The position numbers were made by a program, and so were the translations under genes. A model generated the notes under the pieces. The model saw only the letters and a list, made by a program, of their open reading frames with translations. It did not search any database and was not told the origin of the DNA. This document shows, in pieces, positions 43,380 through 51,893 of a DNA stretch of 64,000 nt; position 1 is the first letter of the stretch, and each line of letters opens with the position of its first letter. The stretch is taken from NCBI RefSeq assembly GCF_014266025.1, contig NZ_JACMYC010000001.1:620001-684000 (forward strand). The letters are read 5' to 3'. The DNA comes from Nocardioides deserti. GTDB lineage: Bacteria > Actinomycetota > Actinomycetes > Propionibacteriales > Nocardioidaceae.

Positions 43380-44312
43380 TCAGAGCAGTCCCGTCGACTC
43401 GAGGACCGCGCGCACCCGGGCGGTCTCCTCGGCGTCGAGCGAACGCATCGGCAGGGACACGGTGTTGGTCTCGATGACCCCGAGGAGCGCGAGCGCCGTC
43501 TTGAACCCGCCGACACCGCGGGTGCTCCCATGGGTCGTGCGGGGGTCGGCGGCGTCGACGACGCGGAAGAGCTGGACGAGACGGTCCTGCTCGGCCCTGG
43601 CGGTGGTCCAGTCCCCCGCTGCTGCAGCGGCGTGCAGTCGCACGTAACCGGCCGGGTCGACGTTGCCGAGGCCCGGCACCGAGCCGTCCGCACCGGCCAG
43701 CAGCATCCCGTCGACGACGACCTCGTGACCGGTCAGGGCGGCGTACTCCAGTCCCTGCTCGGCGACCGCGACCAGCAGCTGGCGAAACGCGACGTCGTCC
43801 CCGCTGGAGTCCTTGACCCCTGCCAGGACGCCGTCGACGGCGAGCCGCAGTTGCAGCTCGACCGGCAGCTTGGTGTGCACACATGCCGGGATGTCGTAGG
43901 CCAGGACGTCGAGCGCGGTGCGCTCGGCCACTGCGCGGAAGTGCCGCTCGACCTCGTGTGGTCCGACCAGCGTGTAGAACGGCGCCGTCACGACCACCGC
44001 GTCTGCCCCCAGGAATTCGGCCGCCCTGGTCCGGCCGAGCACGCGCGCGGTGGTCGGCTCGATGCATCCGGCGATCACGGGCACGGCGCCGGCCGTCGTC
44101 TTGACGACGACCTCGAGGGCGAGGTCGCGCTGCGCGTCGGTGAGGTAGACCGTCTCGCCCGAGCTGCCCAGCGGGAACAGCCCGTGGCACCCGGCGTCCA
44201 GCAGGTGCGCGACGAGCCGCTCCAGCGAGGGCACGTCGACCTCGCCGTCAGCGGTGAGCGGGGTGAGGACCGGCGGGACGACTCCGGCGTACGGGCGGGT
44301 GGGACTGATCAC
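43380..44312 (-). CDS. DapA/NanA-family aldolase (likely sialic acid or related lyase)
   Basis: A 310-residue class I aldolase. GLFPLGSSGETVYLT is the carboxylate-binding loop, LAYDIPACVHTKLP holds the catalytic Tyr, and LAGVKDSSGDDVAF holds the Schiff-base lysine. The KDSSGD form is found in catabolic members of the family rather than in lysine biosynthesis. Because NanE, a ROK kinase and NagA follow directly, N-acetylneuraminate lyase is the best guess. Other 2-keto acid sugars remain possible. The GTG overlaps the upstream ATPase gene (GTGA). Confidence 0.78.
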   Translation of the reverse strand: MISPTRPYAGVVPPVLTPLTADGEVDVPSLERLVAHLLDAGCHGLFPLGSSGETVYLTDAQRDLALEVVVKTTAGAVPVIAGCIEPTTARVLGRTRAAEFLGADAVVVTAPFYTLVGPHEVERHFRAVAERTALDVLAYDIPACVHTKLPVELQLRLAVDGVLAGVKDSSGDDVAFRQLLVAVAEQGLEYAALTGHEVVVDGMLLAGADGSVPGLGNVDPAGYVRLHAAAAAGDWTTARAEQDRLVQLFRVVDAADPRTTHGSTRGVGGFKTALALLGVIETNTVSLPMRSLDAEETARVRAVLESTGLL

Positions 44313-45364
44313 GCGTGCTCCTCGACGTGCAACGGGGTGGGGGTGTGGGTGGCGCGCCGGGCCATGTCGACCAGCTCGGCGTCGCTGGTGCCCGACGGCA
44401 CCGGGTGGTGGCATCGGAGGACGTGGGTCGTGCCGGACGCGCCGGTCCCGAACGGCGGCATGGTCTCCGCGCAGAGGTCGTCGGCGCGCCAGCAGCGGGT
44501 CCGGAACGGACACCCGCTGGGGGGCCGGGTCGCCGAGGGCACCGGTCCGACCAGTGGGATCGGGTCCAGCGGAGAGAGCAGCCCGGGCGTCGCGGAGAAC
44601 AGCGCACGGGTATAGGGGTGGGCCGCCCCCTCGGGCATGACGCGTGCCGGCGCTTGCTCGACGATCCGGCCGAGGTACATCGTCACGATCCGGTCGCTGA
44701 CCCGCTTGACGGTCTGGATGTCGTGGGAGACGAAGACCATCGCGAGGTCGAGCCGGTCCTGCAGGTCCATCAGCAGGTTCAGGATCTGGGCCCGCACCGA
44801 GACGTCGAGCGCGCTGGTCGGTTCGTCGGCGATGAGCAGGCCCGGCTCGAGGGCCAGCGCCCGGGCGATCGACACGCGCTGGCGCTGCCCGCCCGAGAGC
44901 TGGCTGGGCAGCGCGTCGGCGACCGACCGGGGCAGGCCGACGAGCGCCATCAGCTCGCGGACCCGCTCCTCGCGCTGGGCGACCGTCCCGCGGCGGTGCA
45001 CGTCCAGCGGGTCCCTGAGGATCCTGCGGATCGCCATGCGCCGGTTGAGCGAGGTCGACGGGTCCTGGAAGACCATGCCCACGCCGGCACCGATGTGCTC
45101 GCGACGCTGCGCCGGACTCATCGTCCACACGTCGGTGTCCGCGACCAGGACCTGGCCGCTGGTGGGCCGCTGCAGGCCGACCAGCACCTTGGCGAGCGTC
45201 GACTTGCCACAGCCGGACTCCCCGACGATGCCGACGGTCTCGCCACGTGCGATGGCCAGGTCCGCCCCGGTGAGCGCGTGGACCCGCTGCCTCTCGAACA
45301 GCCGGCCTCCCGAGATGCGGTGCACCACGTGCACGTCCCGGAGCTCGGCGACGGTCTCGTTCAT
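44309..45364 (-). CDS. Dpp/Opp-type ABC transporter ATPase (DppF-like)
   Basis: A 351-residue ATP-binding subunit: Walker A GESGCGKSTLAK, Q-loop FQDPSTSLNRRM, signature LSGGQRQRVSIARAL, Walker B LLIADEPTSALD and the H-loop VSHD. The C-terminal oligopeptide-transporter extension carries the cysteine cluster GCPFRTRCW...C...C typical of OppF/DppF, which can bind an iron-sulfur cluster. It is coupled by a four-base overlap to the permease-ATPase fusion upstream. Confidence 0.93.
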   Translation of the reverse strand: MNETVAELRDVHVVHRISGGRLFERQRVHALTGADLAIARGETVGIVGESGCGKSTLAKVLVGLQRPTSGQVLVADTDVWTMSPAQRREHIGAGVGMVFQDPSTSLNRRMAIRRILRDPLDVHRRGTVAQREERVRELMALVGLPRSVADALPSQLSGGQRQRVSIARALALEPGLLIADEPTSALDVSVRAQILNLLMDLQDRLDLAMVFVSHDIQTVKRVSDRIVTMYLGRIVEQAPARVMPEGAAHPYTRALFSATPGLLSPLDPIPLVGPVPSATRPPSGCPFRTRCWRADDLCAETMPPFGTGASGTTHVLRCHHPVPSGTSDAELVDMARRATHTPTPLHVEEHA

Positions 45365-47334
45365 CGGGCGACCTCCGTCAGGGTCGGGACGAGGACGGGG
45401 TGGTGGCAGGCGAACCGGTGGCCCGCTCCCCCCTCGAGCGCAGGGGCCACGTCGTGGCACACGGTGGTGGCCATCGGGCAGCGGTCGCTGAACCGGCAGC
45501 CGCGCGGGAAGTCCGCCGGCGAGGGCACCACGCCCGGGATCTGGGTGAGCCGCTCGGCACCGGTCTCCAGACTCAGCACGGAACCGAGGAGGCCGCGTGC
45601 GTAGTGGTGCGCCGGCGCGCCGATGACCGCCGCTGTCGGCCCGCTCTCGACCACCTGGCCGCCGTACATGACGACCACGCGGTGGGCGACGTCGCTGACC
45701 AGCGCCAGGTCGTGGCTGACGAGGATCAGGGCGAAGTTCAGCTCGTCCTGCAGCCGCAGCAGCAGCTCCATGACCTGAGCCTGGACGGTCACGTCGAGCG
45801 CGGTGGTGGGCTCGTCGGCGATGACCAGCCGGGGGTCGCGGGAGAGTGCCATGGCGATGACCACACGCTGCCGTTGGCCGCCCGACAGCTCGTGTGGGTA
45901 CGCCGCGAGGGTGCGCGCCGGGTCGAGGCCGACCAGCTGCATCAGCTCCTCGGCAGAGCGGCGTCCGCCCCGCTTGACCAACTGGTGCAGCTGGACGCCG
46001 ATCTTCAACGACGGGTTCAGCGCCGAGAGAGCGTCCTGGTAGATCATCGCGATGTCCCGGCCCAGCAGCGGGCGCCGCTTCGTCGGCGACAGCGCCGCGA
46101 TCTCGCGGCCGTCGAACCGGATGCTGCCCCGCAGGCGCGAGCCGGCGGGCAGCAGACCCATCACCGCCAGCGTGGTCAGCGACTTGCCTGAGCCGGACTC
46201 ACCGACGAGGCCGAGCACCTCGCCTGGCCGCACGTCGAAGGACATGCCTCGGACGACGTCGACACCGCCGTGGGCGCGTGCGAACGCGATCGAGACGTCG
46301 TCGAGCACGAGGATCGGGTCACCGGCGGGGACCGGCCGGCTGCGGGCGCCGAGCCGCCGGGCGGCCTCGGCGAGTCTGGGCAGGTCGACCGCGACGCCGC
46401 TGCCGGGTGCCGCGACCTCCAGTCGGTCCCCTGCTGGGGCGACCTGCGTCCCTCGCCGGGCCGCAGGAGCGGCCCACGCGTCCGAGATGCCCTCGGAGAG
46501 CACGTTGAGCGCGAGCACCGTGAGCAGGATCAGCAGGCCCGGGAAGAACGTCGCCCACCAGCCGCCGAACTGGATCATCTCCTTGCCGAAGGCGATCACC
46601 GAGCCCCACGACGAGGCTGCCTCCTGCGGGGAGAGCCCGCCGCCGATGAACGAGAGTGAGGCCTCGAAGACGATCGCGTCGGCCACCATGACCGTGACGT
46701 AGACGAGGATCGGCGCGGCGCAGTTCCGCAGCACGTGCCGCCACAAGATGTGCGGCCGCCGGGCGCCGATGATCCGTTCCGCTGCCACGTAGTCCTCGCC
46801 GTACTGCGAGAGCACGTTGGCGCGCACGATGCGGGCGACCGGCGGCGTGAACACGAACCCGATGGCCAAGATCAGGACCGTCAGGTTGTTCTTGCCGAAG
46901 GAGACGATCAGCAGCGCCGAGAGCACGATCGCCGGGAACGCCATCACGACGTCCAGGCAGCGCATGACGACCTCGTCGACCACGGATCGCGCGGTGCCGG
47001 CCAGGGCGCCGAGGAACCCGCCGAGGACCAGGGCGATGCCGGCCGCGCCGAAGCCGACCTGCAACGAACGACGGGTGCCCGACAGCAGGCGGGAGAAGAC
47101 GTCGCGGCCGAGCTTGTCCACGCCGAACCAGTACTCGCGCGAGGGGCCGGTCGTCGGCGTCGCGAGGCCGGTGCGGCCGGGGTCGTGGGTGAGCAGCAGC
47201 GGGCCGAGGAGGCCGACGAGCACGATCAGGACGACGAAGCAGAGCGCCACCCGCGAGGCGGGGCCGAGTCGACGGAACGCGACGCCCGGCCGGGAGAGGG
47301 TCGCCGCCAGCGTGGCGGGGTCGAGGGTCCGCAT
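45361..47334 (-). CDS. Fused ABC permease-ATPase (DppC-DppD like)
   Basis: A 657-residue fusion. Residues 1-290 are a DppC-type permease (OppC N-terminal segment, about six membrane helices, EAA loop around AAERIIGARRPHILWRHVLR). A linker of about 45 residues follows. Residues about 335-657 are a DppD-type ATPase with GESGSGKSLTTLA, YQDALSALNP, LSGGQRQRVVIAMAL, LVIADEPTTALD, VSHD, and the C-terminal cysteine cluster. No internal stop or start is needed, so this is one polypeptide and not two adjacent genes. Confidence 0.92.
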   Translation of the reverse strand: MRTLDPATLAATLSRPGVAFRRLGPASRVALCFVVLIVLVGLLGPLLLTHDPGRTGLATPTTGPSREYWFGVDKLGRDVFSRLLSGTRRSLQVGFGAAGIALVLGGFLGALAGTARSVVDEVVMRCLDVVMAFPAIVLSALLIVSFGKNNLTVLILAIGFVFTPPVARIVRANVLSQYGEDYVAAERIIGARRPHILWRHVLRNCAAPILVYVTVMVADAIVFEASLSFIGGGLSPQEAASSWGSVIAFGKEMIQFGGWWATFFPGLLILLTVLALNVLSEGISDAWAAPAARRGTQVAPAGDRLEVAAPGSGVAVDLPRLAEAARRLGARSRPVPAGDPILVLDDVSIAFARAHGGVDVVRGMSFDVRPGEVLGLVGESGSGKSLTTLAVMGLLPAGSRLRGSIRFDGREIAALSPTKRRPLLGRDIAMIYQDALSALNPSLKIGVQLHQLVKRGGRRSAEELMQLVGLDPARTLAAYPHELSGGQRQRVVIAMALSRDPRLVIADEPTTALDVTVQAQVMELLLRLQDELNFALILVSHDLALVSDVAHRVVVMYGGQVVESGPTAAVIGAPAHHYARGLLGSVLSLETGAERLTQIPGVVPSPADFPRGCRFSDRCPMATTVCHDVAPALEGGAGHRFACHHPVLVPTLTEVAR

Positions 47335-48290
47335 CAGTGACCTCCTCGCAGTCGAGGGTTGGCGAAGTAGTAGAGGATGTCGACGACGAGGTTCACCACG
47401 ACGAAGCCGAGTGCGATGGTGAGCACGGCACCTTGCGCGAGCGCGGTGTCGTTGTTGCGGACGGCCGTCATGATCAGCGTCCCCATGCCCGGCAGCGAGA
47501 AGATCGCCTCGATGATCACGGTGCCGCCAATGAGGTAGCCGATCCGGACGCCGAGCACGGTCAGCGGGTTGACGAGCGCGTTGCGCAGGACGTTGCGGCC
47601 GACCACGACGTACGGCGGCAGGCCGGCGCCGATCGCGGTGCGCACGTAGTCACGGTCGAGCTCCTCGACCATCGAGGTCCGCACGATGCGGGCCAGGGAG
47701 CTGCCCACGGGGACGGCGAGGGCGATCGCCGGCAGGGCCAGGCTCTCGAGCCACCCAGCGACGGAATCCCCCGGATTGACGTATCCGCCCGACGGGAACA
47801 CCCGGTTGTTGATGGCGAGGTACTGGATCAGGAGCAGAGCCAGCCAGAAGGACGGCATCGCGATCCCCGTCATCGACACGAACCGGATGACCTGGTCCGG
47901 CCAGCGGTCGCGGTACAGCGCGGCGACGATGCCGAGGACGAGCCCGATGACCAGGGCGCCGAGCACGCCCAGGGCGGTGAGCTGGATGGTCAGGGGCAGC
48001 GCCTCGCCGATCCGGTCCGCGACCGGGACCGCGGGCGGGAAGGTCACGCCGAGGTTGCCCTGCACGAGGTCGCCCAGGAAGTGGACGTAGCGCAGCACGA
48101 AGGGGTCGTCGAGCCCGTGGGAGGCCTTGAACGCCTCGATCTGGGCCGCCGAGGCCTGGTCGCCGAGCACCGACAGCGCCGGGTCGAACGGCGAGAACTG
48201 CAGGACCACGAAGACGAAGAGGGTGATGCCGAGCGTCAGGGGCACGAGGGTGAGCAAGCGGCGGGCGACGAGGTTCAGGACGGCGAGCAC
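47334..48290 (-). CDS. Dpp/Opp-type ABC transporter permease (DppB-like)
   Basis: A 318-residue membrane protein with about six helices, the N-terminal RRLLTLVPLTLGITLFVFVVLQFSP segment and the conserved EAA region RTAIGAGLPPYVVVGRNVLRNAL, followed by FSLPGMGTLIMTAV. GAGGAG precedes its GTG. The stop shares one base with the next start. It forms the channel together with the DppC part of the fusion. Confidence 0.93.
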   Translation of the reverse strand: MLAVLNLVARRLLTLVPLTLGITLFVFVVLQFSPFDPALSVLGDQASAAQIEAFKASHGLDDPFVLRYVHFLGDLVQGNLGVTFPPAVPVADRIGEALPLTIQLTALGVLGALVIGLVLGIVAALYRDRWPDQVIRFVSMTGIAMPSFWLALLLIQYLAINNRVFPSGGYVNPGDSVAGWLESLALPAIALAVPVGSSLARIVRTSMVEELDRDYVRTAIGAGLPPYVVVGRNVLRNALVNPLTVLGVRIGYLIGGTVIIEAIFSLPGMGTLIMTAVRNNDTALAQGAVLTIALGFVVVNLVVDILYYFANPRLRGGH

Positions 48291-48366
48291 GGCTCTCCTC
48301 GTGGGTCCGGGCCGGGTGGGCGGAGTCGGGTGGGGGACGTCGGACGGTCGCAGGGCCGCCGACCGG

Positions 48367-48404
48367 CGGCGTGCCCGCCCCCGGGGTCGGGGGCAGGCAC
48401 GCCG
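48367..48404 (-). terminator. Strong stem-loop between binding-protein gene and permease
   Basis: Arms 48367-48383 and 48388-48404 pair over 17 positions with one G-U type mismatch and a four-base loop, starting 11 bases after the binding-protein stop. Such structures in ABC operons usually protect the 5' mRNA or attenuate read-through, giving more binding protein than permease. Confidence 0.7.
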
Positions 48405-48414
48405 GATCAGCCGG

Positions 48415-50013
48415 TCACGAGCGGGACGCGTCGAGGAAGTACAGGCCGGTGGTGGCCGGGCCGTCGAAGTCGCTCAGCTCGTCGCCGTCGTAGGCGGTGA
48501 CGACCTTGGTGTGCAGGATCGGGTAGAGCGGGACGTCGTCAGCGACGATGTCGAGCACCTGCTTCCACAGCTCGTCGCGAGCGCTCTCGTCGTCGGTCGC
48601 AGCGGCCCGGTCGAGCAGGTCGGCGACCTTCTGCCGGTTCGGGGAGCTCCACCGCATCCGGTCCTCGGGCCAGGTCGTCCCGTAGTAGAACCAGCGCATC
48701 AGCAGGTCGGGGTCGGGGCCGAACACACTCGGGTCACCGGAGGCCAGCAGGACACGGAACTTCTCGGAGGGCACCAGCTCGCCGTAGACGGCGGAGGACG
48801 GCACGGTGTTGAGCGTGGCGGTGACGCCGACCTGCTTCCACTGCTCGATCACGAGCGGGGCGATGTCCTTGATGAACGAGGCGTCCGTGGTGACGAGCTC
48901 GAACTGCAGGTCCTCGGCGCCGGCCTCGGCGAGCAGCTGCTCGGCCTTCTGCGGGTCGTAGCCGTAGACGGTCGCGGCCTCCTGGTAGGACGGGTTGCCC
49001 TCATCGAGGTAGGAGCTCGCCGGCGTGCCGAAGCCGTTCAGCGCCGTGTCGACGATCTTGTCCTTGTCCAGCGCGTAGTGCAGGGCCTGCCGGACCCGCT
49101 TGTCGTCGAACGGCGCTGCGCTGTTGTTGAACATGAGGAAGGCCTGGTTGAAGGCCTGCTTCTCCGCCACCTCGAAGCCGTCCCCGAGCGAGTCGACGTT
49201 GAGGTACGGCACGGCCTCGATGGCCTGGACGCGGCCGCCCTGGAGGTCGGCGATGCGGGCGGAGCCGTCCGTGTTCGTGTTCCACGTCATCGCGTCGGCC
49301 TTCGCCGGGCGCGGACCGTTGTAGTACTCGTTCTTGCTCAGCTTCAGCACCGTCTCCGAGGCGCTGTCGAGCTGGTAGGGGCCGGACCCGATCGGGGCGG
49401 TGTCGAACTTCTCGGAGGCCTCGGCGTCACCGGTGAGCGCCTTCGGAACGACCTTGATCACCGAGATGCGCTGCTCGAACAGCGGGAACGGGCTCTTCAG
49501 GGTGAACTCCACCGTGGTGGCGTCCACCGCCTCGACCTTCTTGATGAAGTTGACGAAACCCGCCATCAGCGGAGGCGCAGCCGGATCCTCGGGCTCGATC
49601 ACCCGCATGAACGAGTGCGCGACGTCGTCGGCCGTCACGTCACTGCCGTCGGAGAACTTCGCGCCGTCTCGCAGCTGCACCGTCCAGGAGAGCCCATCGG
49701 CGCTCTCCTCCGGCTCCGACCCGGCGAGCGCCAGGTACGGCTCGCGGGTGACCGGGTCGAGATCGATCAGGCCCTCGAAGATGTGCTGGTTGGCGGCGGT
49801 GGCGACGGCGCTGGAGGCGTTGTCCGGGTCGAAGCCGCTCGAGAGCGCGAACGCCAGGGTGGCCTCGATGGTGTTGCCGCCGGTGCCACCACCCCCGTTG
49901 CTGGACGACGGCCCGCCGCAGGCTGCCAGCCCCAGCGACAACACGAGTGCGGCTGCGGCGGCGCCGCTCGCGGAACGAAGGCGGGACCGGACCGCCCTGC
50001 GGGTGATGCTCAC
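48415..50013 (-). CDS. Dpp/Opp-type substrate-binding lipoprotein
   Basis: A 532-residue extracellular solute-binding protein family 5 member. It has a basic N-terminus, a hydrophobic stretch and a lipobox LAAC (Cys32), then a Ser/Gly linker. Family blocks include HIFEGLIDLDP, DGLSWTVQLRDGAKFSDGSDVTADDVAHSF, IGSGPYQLDS and FDDKRVRQALHYALDKDKIV. GGAGG five bases before the GTG at 50013 decides the start. Although annotated generally as peptide binders, some members bind sugars, including sialic acid in known SatABCD-type systems. The downstream genes point to an amino sugar here. Confidence 0.9.
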   Translation of the reverse strand: MSITRRAVRSRLRSASGAAAAALVLSLGLAACGGPSSSNGGGGTGGNTIEATLAFALSSGFDPDNASSAVATAANQHIFEGLIDLDPVTREPYLALAGSEPEESADGLSWTVQLRDGAKFSDGSDVTADDVAHSFMRVIEPEDPAAPPLMAGFVNFIKKVEAVDATTVEFTLKSPFPLFEQRISVIKVVPKALTGDAEASEKFDTAPIGSGPYQLDSASETVLKLSKNEYYNGPRPAKADAMTWNTNTDGSARIADLQGGRVQAIEAVPYLNVDSLGDGFEVAEKQAFNQAFLMFNNSAAPFDDKRVRQALHYALDKDKIVDTALNGFGTPASSYLDEGNPSYQEAATVYGYDPQKAEQLLAEAGAEDLQFELVTTDASFIKDIAPLVIEQWKQVGVTATLNTVPSSAVYGELVPSEKFRVLLASGDPSVFGPDPDLLMRWFYYGTTWPEDRMRWSSPNRQKVADLLDRAAATDDESARDELWKQVLDIVADDVPLYPILHTKVVTAYDGDELSDFDGPATTGLYFLDASRS

Positions 50014-50034
50014 ACGAACCTCCAAGGGTTTCGG

Positions 50035-50057
50035 CATCAGACCTATGACGTCTGATG
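50035..50057. promoter_or_regulatory. Candidate GntR operator
   Basis: Perfect 8-base arms CATCAGAC and GTCTGATG with a seven-base spacer lie between the divergent binding-protein and gntR genes, just upstream of the gntR -10 (TAGGGT, 50068-50073). A related half-site, ATGTC, follows. Confidence 0.6.
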
Positions 50058-50109
50058 TCTTATGCGTTAGGGTGAGCCTCACACGAGTTCGACGGAAGGG
50101 TCAAGCATC

Positions 50110-50862
50110 GTGGTCGATCTCGACGGAGCAATCTCGGCTGGACGCTCGGCCCGCACGCGTGGCGTCTCGCTGCGCGAGCAGGTGGCCGAGCAGATCAAGC
50201 AGCTGATCATCCGCAACCGGATGCGGCCCGGCGACCTGCTGCCCACCGAGGGCGAGCTGTGCGAGGAGCTGGGGGCCAGCCGCTCGAGCGTTCGCGAGGC
50301 CGTCAAGGTCCTCGCCGCCCTCGACATCGTCGAGGTGCGCCACGGCCACGGAACCTACGTCGGGAAGATGTCGATGGCTGCACTCGTCGAGAGCCTGGCC
50401 TTCCGCGGATTTCTCAGCAGGGACAACGACTACCGACTGATCGCGGACCTGGTGGACGTGCGGGCGACGCTGGAGCAGGGGTTCGCCGAGACCCTCGTCG
50501 CGTCCTCCACGCCCGAGCAGCGGGACCGCCTCCACGCGCTCGCCACCGGCATGCGGACCAGGGCGGAGCGCGGCGAGGACATCATCGACCTGGACCGGGA
50601 CTTCCACCTCGCCCTGATGGCCCCACTGGACAACGACCTGGTGCTGCAGCTGACCGGCGCATTCTGGGACGTGCACGCGATCGTGGCGCCGGGCTTGGGC
50701 AGCAGTTCCGAACAGCTGGTGCAGACCGCCGACGCCCACCTGCGGATCGCCGAGCGGGTGGCCGCGGAGGATGCCGTCGGTCTGCGCGAGGCGATCGCAG
50801 CGCACTACCAGCCGATCCGGACCAACATCGCCGCCCACATCGCCCGAGCACGCGAGGACTGA
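50110..50862 (+). CDS. GntR/FadR-family (FCD) transcriptional regulator
   Basis: A 250-residue regulator with an N-terminal winged helix (LREQVAEQIKQLIIRNRMRPGDLLPTE, then GELCEELGASRSSVREAVKVL) and an all-helical FCD ligand domain with metal-binding His/Asp residues (DRDFHLALMAPL, AHLRIAERV). This resembles NanR-type FCD regulators of sialic acid genes. GGAAGGG precedes the GTG. It is divergent from the importer operon and heads the esterase and SIS genes, so it very likely controls both arms. Confidence 0.92.
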   Translation: MVDLDGAISAGRSARTRGVSLREQVAEQIKQLIIRNRMRPGDLLPTEGELCEELGASRSSVREAVKVLAALDIVEVRHGHGTYVGKMSMAALVESLAFRGFLSRDNDYRLIADLVDVRATLEQGFAETLVASSTPEQRDRLHALATGMRTRAERGEDIIDLDRDFHLALMAPLDNDLVLQLTGAFWDVHAIVAPGLGSSSEQLVQTADAHLRIAERVAAEDAVGLREAIAAHYQPIRTNIAAHIARARED

Positions 50863-50866
50863 CCGG

Positions 50867-51868
50867 ATGCCGCTGTTCGACCTGCCCCTCGACGAGCTGA
50901 CCGCCTACCGTTCGCCGCGACCCGAGCCGGCCGACTTCGACGAGTTCTGGGCAGCCACGCTCGCGGAGACGTCCGCCCACCCGCTCGACGTGGTGGTCGA
51001 GACCCACGAGCTCGCACTGACCGCGGTCGAGGCCTCCCACGTCTGGTTCGCCGGCTACGGCGGTCAGCCCGTCCATGGCCTCTTCCTGCGGCCCTCCCCC
51101 GCGGTCGTCGCTGGACCGCTGCCGGTCGTGGTGCAGTTCCTCGGGTACGGCGACGGAACCGGGAGCCCGCTGGACTGGCTCGGCCTGCCGGCGGCCGGCT
51201 TCGCGACCCTGGTGATGGACACGCGCGGCCAGGGAGCGCGCGCCCGGCGCGGCGGCGCGACCGGCGACCATGACGGCAGCCGCTCCCCGCACGTCGAGGG
51301 CTTCCTGACCAAGGGCGTGCTCGACCGCGCCGACTACTACTACCGCCGCGTGTTCGCCGACGCCGTCCGCGCGGTCGAGTGCGCCGCGCAGCTCGACCGC
51401 GTGGACGCCGCGCGGCTGGCGGTCGCGGGCACCAGCCAGGGAGGCGGCATCGCCCTCGCCGCCGCGGCACTCGCGGACGGTGTCCGTGCCGCCGTGGTCA
51501 ACGTGCCGTTCCTGTGCCACTACAGCCGTGCGGTCGACGTGACCGCCTCGGAGCCGTACGCCGAGCTGCTGCGCTTCCTGCGCACGCACCGCGCCCGTGC
51601 CGAGGATGCGCTGGCGACCCTCGACTACTTCGACGGTGTCAACTTCGCCGGCCGGGCCAGTGCACCCGCGCTGTTCTCGGTCGCGCTGATGGACGACGTG
51701 TGCCCGCCGTCCACGGTCTACGCCGCCCACAACGCCTACGCCGGTCCGACCCGGCTCGAGATCTACCCCTACAACGAGCACGAGGGCGGCGGCATTCCCC
51801 AGGACGAGCTGACGATCGCGTGGCTGCGTGACCACCTCGCCGTCCCCACCGCCCGCGCCGCGAACTGA
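50867..51868 (+). CDS. Acetylxylan esterase/cephalosporin-C deacetylase-family (AXE1) hydrolase
   Basis: A 333-residue alpha/beta hydrolase. It has the family N-terminus PADFDEFWAATLAET, the DTRGQGARARRG loop, the nucleophile elbow AGTSQGGGIALAA (Ser about 186), the acid in LMDDVCPPSTVYAA and the His in YNEHEGGG. These enzymes remove O-acetyl groups from sugars. No signal peptide is seen, so it acts inside the cell on an imported acetylated sugar, for example an O-acetyl sialic acid (inference). It starts five bases after gntR. Confidence 0.88.
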   Translation: MPLFDLPLDELTAYRSPRPEPADFDEFWAATLAETSAHPLDVVVETHELALTAVEASHVWFAGYGGQPVHGLFLRPSPAVVAGPLPVVVQFLGYGDGTGSPLDWLGLPAAGFATLVMDTRGQGARARRGGATGDHDGSRSPHVEGFLTKGVLDRADYYYRRVFADAVRAVECAAQLDRVDAARLAVAGTSQGGGIALAAAALADGVRAAVVNVPFLCHYSRAVDVTASEPYAELLRFLRTHRARAEDALATLDYFDGVNFAGRASAPALFSVALMDDVCPPSTVYAAHNAYAGPTRLEIYPYNEHEGGGIPQDELTIAWLRDHLAVPTARAAN

Positions 51869-51893
51869 CCCCGAGCCGACCACAGGAGACGAC

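Noticed and set aside
45361..47334. Sequencing error joining two separate dppC and dppD genes
   Set aside because: The frame is continuous through a plausible linker with no stop, and no ribosome site stands before the ATPase part, so a true fusion is simpler.
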